Assembly (NCBI GenBank): GCA_964553125.1
Contig: CAZKJW010000028.1
Location: 1-22,827, forward strand
Origin: Aphodomonas sp964553125
GTDB lineage: Bacteria > Bacillota > Clostridia > Christensenellales > Aristaeellaceae
Length of the DNA stretch: 22,827 nt
Reading direction: 5' to 3'
Under the pieces are notes generated by a model that worked only from the letters and a program-made list of their open reading frames with translations, was not told where the DNA came from and did no database searches. The translations under genes were made by a program, and so were the position numbers. This document shows positions 1 through 6,871 of the stretch, in pieces. Position 1 is the first letter of the stretch; each line of letters begins with the position of its first letter.

Positions 1-492
1 TTCATGCCGGTGTTCGGCCTGAACAACGCCATGGTTCCCATCATCTCCTACAACTACGGCGCAGGGCACCGCGGGCGGATGCTTCAGACCATCAAGCTCG
101 CCGTGCTCTATGCGTGCAGCCTCATGGCGGTCGGCCTGATCGTTTTCATGACCGTTCCCGGCGCGCTGCTCTCCATCTACAACGCCTCCGAAACCATGCT
201 GTCCATCGGCCGCCCCGCGCTGCGGCTGACGAGCATCTCCTTTGTTTTCGCGGGCTACTGCATCGTGCTCGGTTCCGTCTTCCAGGCGCTCGGCAACGGC
301 GTGTACAGCCTCATCTGCTCCGTTGCGCGCCAGATCGTCGTGCTGCTTCCCACGGCGTATCTGCTCTCTCTCACGGGCAACCTCAACCTCGTCTGGCTCG
401 CCTTCCCCATAGCGGAAATCGCGTCCGTCAGCGTTTCCACGCTGCTCTTCCGCAAGCTGTATACGGACAGAATCGCATCCATTCCGGAATAA
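1..492 (+). CDS. MATE family efflux transporter, C-terminal part (5' end outside window)
   Basis: This is the last 163 residues or so of a multidrug and toxin extrusion (MATE) transporter, which exports drugs or other organic compounds across the cytoplasmic membrane in exchange for Na+ or H+. The reading frame is open from the first base, so the start lies outside the window. The opening PVFGLNNAMVPIISYNYGAG resembles the conserved segment before the seventh helix of MATE proteins (GLxxAxxxxISxNxGAG). Several hydrophobic helices follow, including segments around YACSLMAVGLIVFMTVPGAL and LTSISFVFAGYCIVLGSVFQ. The protein ends with a short polar tail. A rho-independent terminator follows, so this is the last gene of its transcript. 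The substrate cannot be told from this fragment. Confidence 0.9.
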   Translation, partial: FMPVFGLNNAMVPIISYNYGAGHRGRMLQTIKLAVLYACSLMAVGLIVFMTVPGALLSIYNASETMLSIGRPALRLTSISFVFAGYCIVLGSVFQALGNGVYSLICSVARQIVVLLPTAYLLSLTGNLNLVWLAFPIAEIASVSVSTLLFRKLYTDRIASIPE

Positions 493-517
493 GCGCATCC
501 CCCCCCCAAAAGCAACG

Positions 518-561
518 CACCGCCAAAGTCAGCGCAAAGCATGGCTTCGGCGGTGTTTTTT
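518..561 (+). terminator. Rho-independent terminator after the MATE gene
   Basis: CACCGCC (518-524) pairs with GGCGGTG (549-555), and six T residues follow at 556-561. It lies 26 bp after the MATE stop codon and faces the collagen-like gene that ends at 597 on the other strand. Confidence 0.75.
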
Positions 562-562
562 A

Positions 563-581
563 TTCGCCGCCATGCGGCGAA
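563..581. repeat. Perfect 8-bp inverted repeat between convergent gene ends
   Basis: TTCGCCGC (563-570) and GCGGCGAA (574-581) are perfect complements around a 3-nt loop. The hairpin lies 15 nt past the stop of the minus-strand collagen-like gene. It has no T-run on that strand, so it could halt or protect that transcript but is not a canonical terminator. Confidence 0.45.
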
Positions 582-596
582 CAGCATTAGCAGCGT

Positions 597-1727
597 TTAC
601 GTCAGCCGCACAACCGTCATGCCGGCGGCAAAGCCTCCGCCCGTCCCGACCGCCGCCGCAACGGTGATCGCCTGCCGGGAGGCGTTCACAAGCGAATACG
701 CCGCGCCCGCGTCGGCGTCCACCACGGCCGTTCCGGAAACCGGAACGTTTTCGTCCGCGCGATCCACCTTGCCCCCGGAACGCGCCGCGACAGCGCCCGT
801 CCCATCGGCAAGGTTCAGCACGATATCGTCGCCCGCAGCGGCCGAGCTTGCCAGCACGTTCCAGATGAACAGATACGTTCCCGCCTTTGCAGTGGTGAAC
901 GTCCCCGCCGCGCCGTCATACGACGCGTCCGCCGACGAAGCCGCCGCCGTTCCGAAAGGAACCGTCCCGCCCTGCGCAACGCTCGTCGTCCCGTCGGTCT
1001 GTTCGGCGTACAGGCCGCTGTTTTCTGCGGCGGCTGCGCCAGTAGGGCCGGTCGCGCCAGTAGGGCCAGTTGCGCCCATGGGGCCTGTCGTGCCAGTAGG
1101 GCCGGTCGCACCCATGGGGCCGGTCGCGCCCGTGGGGCCGGTTGCCCCCGTTGGGCCGGTTGCACCGGTAGGGCCAGTTGCACCGGTGGGGCCGGTTGCG
1201 CCAGTAGGGCCGGTGGCGCCGGTGGGGCCGGTTGCGCCCGTTGGGCCGGTTGCGCCCGTGGGGCCGGTTGCGCCAGTAGGGCCAGTCGCACCCGTGGGGC
1301 CGGTTGCGCCGGCGGGGCCGGTTGCGCCCGTTGGGCCGGTTGCACCAGTCGGGCCTGTTGCGCCCGTGGGGCCGGTTGCGCCAGTCAGGCCGGTCGCGCC
1401 TGTGGGGCCGGTTGCACCGGTAGGGCCGGTCGCACCAGTCGGGCCGGTTGCGCCAATCGGGCCAGTCGCACCAGTGGGGCCAGTCGCACCCGTGGGCCCG
1501 GTTGCGCCAGTAGGGCCGGTCGCGCCTGTGGGGCCGTTTGCACCGGTAGGGCCGGTGGCACCCGTGGGGCCGATAGGGCCGCCCGAGGGGCCAGCCGGGC
1601 CCATCGGTCCGGTCGGGCCGGTCGGCCCCTGATTCGGGTTCCAGCTCGGGAACCGGTTCGGCCATTCCGCCGAGGCCGTGTATTGAATCCTGCCGCCGCA
1701 GCAGCCGCTGTAATTGTCGTCCGCCAT
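597..1727 (-). CDS. Collagen-like repeat surface protein (BclA-like), 376 aa
   Basis: The protein has three parts. Residues 1-33 form a non-repetitive N-terminus containing a CCGG stretch. Residues 34-230 are Gly-X-Y triplets, mostly GPTGAT, with one interruption near GPSGGPIG. Residues 231-376 form an Ala/Gly/Val-rich domain with beta-strand-like segments such as GTYLFIWNVLA. This plan matches bacterial collagen-like proteins of the BclA type, in which triplets form a triple-helical stalk and the C-terminal domain trimerises; many sit on the exosporium of spore formers. There is no Sec signal peptide or LPxTG anchor, which fits delivery from the mother cell to the spore surface, but that is inference. 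The start at 1727 is chosen for GGAAGGA nine bases upstream; the frame stays open to 1847 with no better site. A CATAGAAT sequence (1787-1794, minus) resembles a sigma-E -10 element, but no matching -35 was seen. Confidence 0.88.
   Translation of the reverse strand: MADDNYSGCCGGRIQYTASAEWPNRFPSWNPNQGPTGPTGPMGPAGPSGGPIGPTGATGPTGANGPTGATGPTGATGPTGATGPTGATGPIGATGPTGATGPTGATGPTGATGLTGATGPTGATGPTGATGPTGATGPAGATGPTGATGPTGATGPTGATGPTGATGPTGATGPTGATGPTGATGPTGATGPTGATGPTGATGPMGATGPTGTTGPMGATGPTGATGPTGAAAAENSGLYAEQTDGTTSVAQGGTVPFGTAAASSADASYDGAAGTFTTAKAGTYLFIWNVLASSAAAGDDIVLNLADGTGAVAARSGGKVDRADENVPVSGTAVVDADAGAAYSLVNASRQAITVAAAVGTGGGFAAGMTVVRLT
1038..1628 (-). repeat. 18-bp coding tandem repeat (GPTGAT units)
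   Basis: About 33 imperfect copies of an 18-bp unit encode Gly-Pro-Thr-Gly-Ala-Thr. Copies differ mainly at third positions, with a few residue changes (GPMGAT, GPIGAT, GLTGAT, GPAGAT, GPTGAN). Because the unit is GC-rich and a multiple of three, several frames on both strands stay open across it and give spurious long ORFs. Confidence 0.95.
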
Positions 1728-1845
1728 GAAAACGCATCCTTCCGGGAACGGTTCTCTCCGCGTTTGCCGCGGCGCGCTCCCGCTGCATTCTATGCGCCTG
1801 CGCCCGCCCGCGCGACGCGTTCTCCCTGCGCGGCGAAAGCCGCCC

Positions 1846-1880
1846 AAAAAACAGAGCCCGCACCGTTTCCGATGCGGGCT
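1846..1880 (-). terminator. Terminator after the acidic secreted-protein gene
   Basis: On the minus strand AGCCCGCA (1880-1873) pairs with TGCGGGCT (1862-1855), followed after three bases by six T residues (1851-1846). It lies 13 bp past the stop codon at 1894. Confidence 0.85.
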
Positions 1881-1893
1881 GCATTTTCATGCC

Positions 1894-3243
1894 TCAGTAT
1901 TCAGCGGTTTCCTCCAGCATTTCGCCAATGAGCGGAATCTTCTGCAGCTCAAGCACTGCGTTCGTCAGAACCGTCATCACTTCGTTCATCAGCTCGGAAT
2001 CCTCGTCGATGCTCGCCAGATCCTCGAGCGTGAGCAGCTGCAGACCGGACATGTCAGGCAACTGATCGATCGTCGTGCCGGAAACCGTCGTGACGACAAT
2101 TTCGCCTTTTATCGTGTTGCCGTTCACTTCGCCGTCCGTCATGATGAAGAACAGCTCGCCTCTGGTCTCATGCGCGCCCGTCGAGGCGATGCCGTCCGTT
2201 CCGTCGTAGCCGAGCTGCACGAGCGTCCCGTCCACCACGATGGTGAAGGTGTAGTAGCTCGCGTGGTTCGCGCTGCACAGATACACTTCAAAGCCTTCGT
2301 AGTCCTCGCCGTCCTCCGTCACGGACAGGGAAATTCTCGTCGCGTCGTAGCTGTCGCTGCCCTCGGGCTGTTCTTCGGCAATTTCCAGCTCGACCGTCAC
2401 CGGCGTTTCCGTCTCGTCGGTCTGGAACACGCCCGTCACAAGCACGATGTGCTCGCTGGTTTCAAAGCCGCCGCTGAGGAACTGCGCGCCGTTGGCATAG
2501 GCGGCAAAACTGCCGTTTTCGCCGGTCTCGTCCAGCGCCAGCAGCGCCGCAAGCGGGAACTCGCTGCCGTCGCTCAGCGCCAGCGCGAGGTCAAAGCGCA
2601 GATCCGACATGCTGTCGGTCGCCCAGATCACCAGCTCAGCGCCTTCCACGGCGACTTCGGCGTTGTCCTCGGCGTACAGGTCGCCTTCGGACAGGTCATC
2701 ATCCATCGCATCGTAGAGGCCGATATATTCCAGCGCTTCGCGCGGAACCGAGATGCACATCCCGGTCGCCGCCGTCGTGCCGTTGAGGAACTCCACATCC
2801 TGCGGCTCGGCGATTTCGCTGATGGAAATCATGCCCTGAAGCTCTTCAATCATCGCTTCAAAGTCGAACGTCGTGTTCACGCCGGTCATTTCCACCGCCG
2901 CTTCGGCAAGCTCCGTGAGATCGAGCGAGAACGCCTTGCTCAAACCGTCCATGGCCAGAATCAGCTGCTCGCCCGAAATCAGCGCCTTCACGGCCGCCGC
3001 CGCGTTCTCGGGGCCGTAGAGCGTCGCGCCCAGCAGCGTTTCCTCGTCCGTGGACGCCGCTTCAAGCGCCAGCGACAGTCCGGTAAGATCGAACTGCATT
3101 TCGCTGCCGTCCTCCGTCATGGTGACAATCGGGTCAGAAAGAACCAGCGCGGCGTATTCCGCTCCGCCGGCTTCCTCCGCAAAGCCAACCGCCGAGGCCG
3201 CCAGAAGAACTGCCGCAAGCAGCAGCGCGAGAAGTTTTTTCAT
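1894..3243 (-). CDS. Secreted acidic protein of unknown function, 449 aa
   Basis: I do not recognise this family. The N-terminus is a clear Sec signal peptide: MKK, a Leu/Ala-rich core and a likely cleavage site near AVGFA-EE (residues 18-24). No lipobox cysteine and no membrane anchor are visible, so release to the outside or loose wall attachment is likely. The mature part is strongly acidic (many Asp and Glu) and alternates strand-like segments such as YYTFTIVVDGTLVQLGYDG with polar turns, suggesting a beta-rich domain. The last 60 residues look helical, with DLASIDEDSELMNEVMTVL followed by a C-terminus ending EMLEETAEY. The start is fixed by AAAGGA just upstream and by the signal peptide. 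It has its own sigma-A promoter and its own terminator, so it is a single-gene transcript. Confidence 0.8.
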   Translation of the reverse strand: MKKLLALLLAAVLLAASAVGFAEEAGGAEYAALVLSDPIVTMTEDGSEMQFDLTGLSLALEAASTDEETLLGATLYGPENAAAAVKALISGEQLILAMDGLSKAFSLDLTELAEAAVEMTGVNTTFDFEAMIEELQGMISISEIAEPQDVEFLNGTTAATGMCISVPREALEYIGLYDAMDDDLSEGDLYAEDNAEVAVEGAELVIWATDSMSDLRFDLALALSDGSEFPLAALLALDETGENGSFAAYANGAQFLSGGFETSEHIVLVTGVFQTDETETPVTVELEIAEEQPEGSDSYDATRISLSVTEDGEDYEGFEVYLCSANHASYYTFTIVVDGTLVQLGYDGTDGIASTGAHETRGELFFIMTDGEVNGNTIKGEIVVTTVSGTTIDQLPDMSGLQLLTLEDLASIDEDSELMNEVMTVLTNAVLELQKIPLIGEMLEETAEY

Positions 3244-3274
3244 GATGTTACATCCTTTCGTTTGTTATGCGTCC

Positions 3275-3303
3275 ATTATATCCGAACGCAGGGCGCAATG
3301 CAA
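3275..3303 (-). promoter_or_regulatory. Sigma-A promoter of the acidic secreted-protein gene
   Basis: On the minus strand TTGCAT (3303-3298) is followed after 17 bp by a perfect TATAAT (3280-3275). The start codon is 32 bp downstream. Confidence 0.8.
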
Positions 3304-3364
3304 CCCATGCGCCCCGTTTTGCATCTGCTGCACGCGCGTTTTTTCCATGCGGCGGCTTCGCCGC

Positions 3365-3403
3365 AAAAAAAGAAAAAGCGCCCGCGGCTTTCCTGCGGAC
3401 GCT
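3365..3403 (-). terminator. Terminator after the YhcN/YlaJ-type lipoprotein gene
   Basis: On the minus strand AGCGTCCGC (3403-3395) pairs with GCGGGCGCT (3385-3377), with one G-T pair. A T-rich tract interrupted by a single C follows to about 3365. Confidence 0.85.
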
Positions 3404-3418
3404 TCACGCGCCTGTGCT

Positions 3419-3940
3419 TCAGCGGATGCTGCCGAGCACGCCGTCAAACTCTGCGGCGACGTCGCTGAGCGTTTTGGCTGCGGCGATGCGCTCTGCAACG
3501 GCGTGAATCTGCGCCGTAATCTCCGGGTCGCCCGTCACGGCGACGCGCTCCACGCTCGGCGCGGCCGACTGGATGCGCGCGGTCACCATATCGCGGATGC
3601 GATCGGTCATGCCGCCCTGATACTGCTTGTCAAACGTCACGCCCGCAATGCACGTATTGCCGACAATCGCCGTCACGCACGCGTCGATTTCGCTCACCTG
3701 CGCGGCGGCGCTGTTTGCCTTTTTGGAAAGCGCCGCGCTTTCGGCGGAAGTCATGGCCGCAGCCTGCGCGGCGGGCGCGGTTTCCAGAGCGGCCACGCCG
3801 GAGTCAAAGCCCGCGTTCATGTTGGCCGTGGGCGCGGGGGTGGGCGTGGGCGCGCTGCCCGCGGTGTTCATGGAGCAGGCCGTCGCCAGCGTTGCAATCA
3901 CAAGCGCCGTAAGAATCAGACCATAGCGTTTCAGTTTCAT
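3419..3940 (-). CDS. YhcN/YlaJ family spore lipoprotein, about 173 aa
   Basis: The N-terminus is a lipoprotein signal: basic MKLKRYG, a hydrophobic stretch and the lipobox LATAC. A Pro/Thr-rich linker (PTPTPAPT) follows. The C-terminal half matches the sporulation lipoprotein YhcN/YlaJ domain: a VTAIVGNTCIAGVTFDKQYQ strand region, TDRIRDMVTARIQ, then the VTGDPEI motif and a closing helix. In B. subtilis YhcN belongs to the forespore and inner spore membrane, and family members influence germination and outgrowth; the exact role is unclear. Two in-frame ATGs exist. The one at 3940 lies nine bases from AAGGAGG, the one at 3946 only three, so 3940 is preferred. The ribosome binding site lies in a strong inverted repeat (3948-3982). 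A terminator follows the gene. Confidence 0.85.
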   Translation of the reverse strand: MKLKRYGLILTALVIATLATACSMNTAGSAPTPTPAPTANMNAGFDSGVAALETAPAAQAAAMTSAESAALSKKANSAAAQVSEIDACVTAIVGNTCIAGVTFDKQYQGGMTDRIRDMVTARIQSAAPSVERVAVTGDPEITAQIHAVAERIAAAKTLSDVAAEFDGVLGSIR

Positions 3941-3947
3941 TTTCATT

Positions 3948-3982
3948 CGCCTCCTTGCGCGAATATTGTGCGCAGGGAGGCG
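3948..3982 (-). promoter_or_regulatory. Inverted repeat enclosing the lipoprotein gene's ribosome binding site
   Basis: CGCCTCCTTGCGC (3948-3960) and GCGCAGGGAGGCG (3970-3982) form a 13-bp inverted repeat around a 9-nt loop. In minus-strand RNA 12 of 13 positions pair, and the 3' arm contains the AAGGAGG site (3956-3950) used by the gene starting at 3940. A long transcript reading in from the merR gene would fold this site away. The TATTGTG/TATTG elements at 3964-3970 and 3989-3993 (minus: CAATA, 18 bp, CACAATA) loosely resemble a sigma-G promoter. Confidence 0.55.
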
Positions 3983-4003
3983 GCGTTTTATTGCATCGGA
4001 CGC

Positions 4004-4822
4004 TTATTTTTTTGCGACGGGAGAGCAGATTTCGGTGACGAATTCGTCGGGATTGCGCGTCTCGTGCGGGCTGACGTGATAGATATAGAATGCCGGGCCG
4101 GTGAACTCGTATCCGTTATCGCGCATCCAGCCGACCAGCGCGGCGTGCGCCTGCCCGATTGCGGAGTAGGAGCCGTGATGCATCACGGAGGCGACCGTCA
4201 CGGCGGGCAGCGTTCTGAAGCGGACATGCTCGGTGTCCTCGTAGCGGCCCTTCACGGTTTTCTGCACTTCCACATCCACGTCCGTTTCCTTGTGCTCGCA
4301 GTCGTGGAAGGTGGCGCTGCAAAGGCAGGGATCGTCGGGCACAAGGTTCATGCGCGCGGTTTCGCTCATGAGCGTGCTCCAGAGCGTCCCCTCGCAGTCG
4401 TAGGAGGGAATGACCATGCGCACGCACGCGGCGTAGCGCTCGGGAATGGTTTTCAGCTGTACGGTGTAGTTCATTGCGTTCTCGTCCTTTCTCAGCCGCC
4501 GAAGGGCTGAAGAAACCAGCGTGATGCGCCGGTTTGTCGTTTCGGCCAGCTCCGCAAGGCGCGCCCGCTGCGCGAGCAGGTATGGCTCCATTCTGTCCGG
4601 ATCGCCGCCGCATTGCAGCATCTCGCCGACGGCCGCCAGCCCGAAGCCCATCTCGCGCAGGGCGGCGATGCGGCTCGCCGTGACAAGCTGCTCCTCGCTG
4701 TAATAGCGGTACCCGGAAAACGGATCGGTCGCGTCGGGCGTAAGCAGCCCGAGCTCGTCGTAGTGGCGCAGCATTCGGATGCTGACCATGGATAGCCTTG
4801 AAAATTCGCCGATTTTCAGCAT
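4004..4822 (-). CDS. MerR family transcriptional regulator with GyrI-like effector-binding domain, 272 aa
   Basis: Residues 1-70 are a MerR winged helix-turn-helix: MLKIGEFSRLSMVSIRMLRH, then YDELGLLTP and SGYRYYS. A dimerisation helix follows to about residue 115. Residues 120-272 look like a GyrI-like/BmrR effector-binding domain (YTVQLKTIPERYAACVRMVI ... VMHHGSYSAIGQAHAALVGW). BmrR-type regulators bind hydrophobic drugs and activate exporter genes by untwisting a promoter with an over-long spacer. The gene is divergent from an ABC exporter, which suggests drug sensing, but the only long-spacer promoter I see is its own, implying autoregulation. The start is supported by GAGG seven bases upstream. 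No clear U-tract terminator follows. Confidence 0.93.
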   Translation of the reverse strand: MLKIGEFSRLSMVSIRMLRHYDELGLLTPDATDPFSGYRYYSEEQLVTASRIAALREMGFGLAAVGEMLQCGGDPDRMEPYLLAQRARLAELAETTNRRITLVSSALRRLRKDENAMNYTVQLKTIPERYAACVRMVIPSYDCEGTLWSTLMSETARMNLVPDDPCLCSATFHDCEHKETDVDVEVQKTVKGRYEDTEHVRFRTLPAVTVASVMHHGSYSAIGQAHAALVGWMRDNGYEFTGPAFYIYHVSPHETRNPDEFVTEICSPVAKK

Positions 4823-4839
4823 GCTGATTCCTCACCTGT

Positions 4840-4851
4840 AACGTATACGTT
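4840..4851. repeat. 12-bp perfect palindrome in the merR leader
   Basis: AACGTATACGTT reads identically on both strands. It lies 18-29 bp upstream of the merR start codon and downstream of the merR -10 box, so it is inside the predicted transcript leader. It could bind a dimeric regulator. Confidence 0.5.
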
Positions 4852-4869
4852 TTTTCTGAGTTCGCGTTC

Positions 4870-4900
4870 ATCATACTCCCTGACACTGTGAGAGAGTCAA
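4870..4900 (-). promoter_or_regulatory. MerR-type promoter with 19-bp spacer and internal dyad
   Basis: On the minus strand TTGACT (4900-4895) and TATGAT (4875-4870) are separated by exactly 19 bp (4894-4876). The spacer holds an inverted repeat: ACTCTCTCACA and TGTCAGGGAGT flank one central G, with 9 of 11 positions paired. A 19-bp spacer with a central dyad is the hallmark of promoters activated by MerR/BmrR proteins, and the next gene encodes one. Confidence 0.75.
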
Positions 4901-4934
4901 GCGGCAAAACAAAATTTCGCCGGCAGGGCGTTTC

Positions 4935-4953
4935 TTCAGCGCTCTGCGCTGAA
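4935..4953. repeat. 8-bp inverted repeat between divergent promoters
   Basis: TTCAGCGC (4935-4942) and GCGCTGAA (4946-4953) are perfect complements around a 3-bp centre. The site lies 18 bp upstream of the ABC gene -35 box and 34 bp upstream of the merR -35 box, a plausible place for an operator. Confidence 0.4.
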
Positions 4954-4971
4954 AACACAGGCGCAGCGGCG

Positions 4972-5000
4972 TTGACATGCGCCGGGCGTTTCATTATAAT
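4972..5000 (+). promoter_or_regulatory. Consensus sigma-A promoter of the ABC exporter gene
   Basis: TTGACA (4972-4977), a 17-bp spacer and TATAAT (4995-5000) are a perfect match to the vegetative consensus. The start codon is at 5039. The ideal spacing argues against MerR-type activation at this promoter. Confidence 0.9.
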
Positions 5001-5038
5001 TCATTTATGATGAGTCTTGAGAAAGAGGACGTTTACGC

Positions 5039-6796
5039 ATGACAACCCGCGAATTCCAACAGAAATCTCCCTTCCGCATTTTCTTCTCCTACTTCAAGCC
5101 GCACTGGAAGCTGTTCACGCTGGATATGATCTGCGCGCTCGCCGTGGCGGCGGTCAACCTGTTGTATCCAATCCTGTCGCGCAGGGCGCTGAACGATCTG
5201 CTGCCCAAGAGCGCGTACCGCGCGTTCTTCGCCGTCATTGCGGTCATGGTGGGGCTTTACGTCCTGCGCGCCGCGCTGCAATACGTCATCACCTTCTGGG
5301 GGCACACGTTCGGCGTGCGCGTCGAGGCGGACATCCGCCGCGATCTGTTCTCCCATTTTGAGGCGCTCTCTTTCGATTTTTACGACAGGAACCGCACCGG
5401 TCACCTGATGAGCCGCCTCACCACCGACCTGTTCGACGTGACGGAGCTTGCCCATCACGGCCCGGAGGACGTGTTCATTTCCGGCGTGACGATCATCGGC
5501 GCGCTGATTGTAATGTTCTCAATCCAGTGGCGGCTGGCCATCGTCGTGGCGGTGATTCTGCCCATTGCAATGGTCGTCGTTTTCTGCCTGCGCCGCAAGA
5601 TGATGCTCACCTCGCGGCAGGTCAAGGCGCGTCAGGCGAACATCAACGCCGCGATTGAGTCCAGCCTTTCCGGCATCCGCGTGGCGAAGGCGTTCGCCAA
5701 CGAAGAAGGCGAAATCGAAAAATTCGGCGAAGCGAACGAGCATTACAAAAACGTCAAGCACGAATACTATCAGGTGATGGCGACGTTCTTCTCGTCCATC
5801 GAGTTCTTCCTGAGCGTGCTGTCCGTGGCCGTCATTGGCGCGGGCGGGTTCCTGATTATGAAGGGCCACATCGATTACGTCGATCTGATCACGTTCCAGC
5901 TGTACGTTTCGGCGTTCACCACGCCGCTGCGCAAAATCGCCAACTTCTCCGAAACGTTCACGAACGGCACGGCGGGGTTCATGCGCTTCCTTGAAATCAT
6001 GCGCACCGAGCCGACGCTTCAGGACGCGCCCGACGCGGTGGAGCTGCAGAAGGCGCGCGGCGAGATCCGGCTGGAGAACGTGCATTTCTCCTACAAGGAG
6101 GATCAGGAGGTGCTCGACGGCGTGTCGCTGCTGGTGCATCCGGGCGAAAAGATCGGCGTGGTCGGCTCGTCCGGCAGCGGCAAGAGCACGCTGTGCCAGC
6201 TGGTGCCGCGCTTCTACGACGTGGACAGCGGCTGCATCCGCATTGACGGGCACGACGTGCGCAAGGTGACGCAGCACTCTCTGCGCAGCCAGATCGGCAT
6301 CGTGCAGCAGGACGTCTTCCTCTTTGCCGCGAGCATCCGCGACAACATCCGCTACGGCCGCCCGGACGCGACGGACGCCGAGGTGGAACAGGCCGCGCGC
6401 CGCGCGGAAATTTACGACGACATCATGGCCATGCCGGCCGGCTTCGACACGTGGGTGGGCGAGCGCGGCACGCTGCTCTCCGGCGGACAGAAGCAGCGCG
6501 TGGCCATCGCGCGGATTTTCCTGAAAAACCCGCCCGTGCTGATTCTCGACGAGGCAACGTCCGCGCTGGACAGCGTAACCGAAGCGCGCATTCAGCGCTC
6601 CTTCGACGAGCTGGCAGAGGGACGCACTTCGCTGATCATCGCGCACCGGCTTTCCACCATCCGCAATGCGAACAGGATTCTCGTCGTGGAGGGCGGGAAG
6701 ATCGTCGAGGAAGGCACGCACGAAGCGCTGCTGCAAAAGGACGGCGAATACGCGCGGCTCTACCGCGTGCAGAACGCGCTGGAAGGCCGGGAGTGA
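5039..6796 (+). CDS. ABC transporter, fused membrane and ATPase domains (MsbA/MdlB type), 585 aa
   Basis: This is a half-transporter that should work as a homodimer or heterodimer to export lipids, drugs or peptides using ATP. Residues 1-320 form the type-1 exporter membrane domain with about six helices; FYDRNRTGHLMSRLTTDLFD is the usual segment after helix 2. The ATPase domain follows: Walker A GSSGSGKST (376-384, Lys382), signature LSGGQ (480-484), Walker B VLILDE (Asp504, Glu505) and the switch histidine in AHRLST (His536). All catalytic residues are present. Length is normal for the family. The ATG at 5039 has an AGAGGA site about nine bases upstream. Expression comes from a consensus promoter. 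The divergent MerR gene suggests a drug-resistance setting, but the substrate is unknown. Confidence 0.95.
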   Translation: MTTREFQQKSPFRIFFSYFKPHWKLFTLDMICALAVAAVNLLYPILSRRALNDLLPKSAYRAFFAVIAVMVGLYVLRAALQYVITFWGHTFGVRVEADIRRDLFSHFEALSFDFYDRNRTGHLMSRLTTDLFDVTELAHHGPEDVFISGVTIIGALIVMFSIQWRLAIVVAVILPIAMVVVFCLRRKMMLTSRQVKARQANINAAIESSLSGIRVAKAFANEEGEIEKFGEANEHYKNVKHEYYQVMATFFSSIEFFLSVLSVAVIGAGGFLIMKGHIDYVDLITFQLYVSAFTTPLRKIANFSETFTNGTAGFMRFLEIMRTEPTLQDAPDAVELQKARGEIRLENVHFSYKEDQEVLDGVSLLVHPGEKIGVVGSSGSGKSTLCQLVPRFYDVDSGCIRIDGHDVRKVTQHSLRSQIGIVQQDVFLFAASIRDNIRYGRPDATDAEVEQAARRAEIYDDIMAMPAGFDTWVGERGTLLSGGQKQRVAIARIFLKNPPVLILDEATSALDSVTEARIQRSFDELAEGRTSLIIAHRLSTIRNANRILVVEGGKIVEEGTHEALLQKDGEYARLYRVQNALEGRE

Positions 6797-6813
6797 ACGG
6801 CGCAAACCCGCGC

Positions 6814-6842
6814 TTGCCTTTCCGCCCGTTTGGTGCTACGCT
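6814..6842 (+). promoter_or_regulatory. Weak candidate promoter for the GtrA gene
   Basis: TTGCCT (6814-6819) and TACGCT (6837-6842) are 17 bp apart in the 75-bp gap after the ABC gene. The -35 is good, but the -10 keeps only the key T, A and final T. Read-through from the ABC gene is the alternative, as no terminator was seen between them. Confidence 0.3.
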
Positions 6843-6871
6843 GAAAAGGTTTGAAAGGGGTGACGCCGCTC

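Noticed and set aside
499..507. Run of nine C residues after the MATE stop codon
   Set aside because: It is a homopolymer in a short non-coding gap; slippage there would not change a protein, so no phase-variation role is supported.
1038..1628. Regular short repeats that look at first like a CRISPR array
   Set aside because: Units are contiguous 18-mers without spacers and encode Gly-X-Y triplets in frame; there are no cas genes.
541..1632. Long plus-strand ORF rich in Val, Ala, Pro (GPVAPVGPVAP repeats)
   Set aside because: It is the reverse-strand shadow of the collagen-like gene: the 18-bp unit keeps several frames open. It lacks a ribosome binding site, and the minus frame has the family pattern and start signal.
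1714..3468. 584-codon plus-strand ORF and similar long ORFs opposite hslU, topA, trmFO and the glycosyltransferase
   Set aside because: These are His/Arg-rich antisense frames kept open by high GC; the opposite strand has recognised proteins or a clear signal peptide, promoter and terminator.
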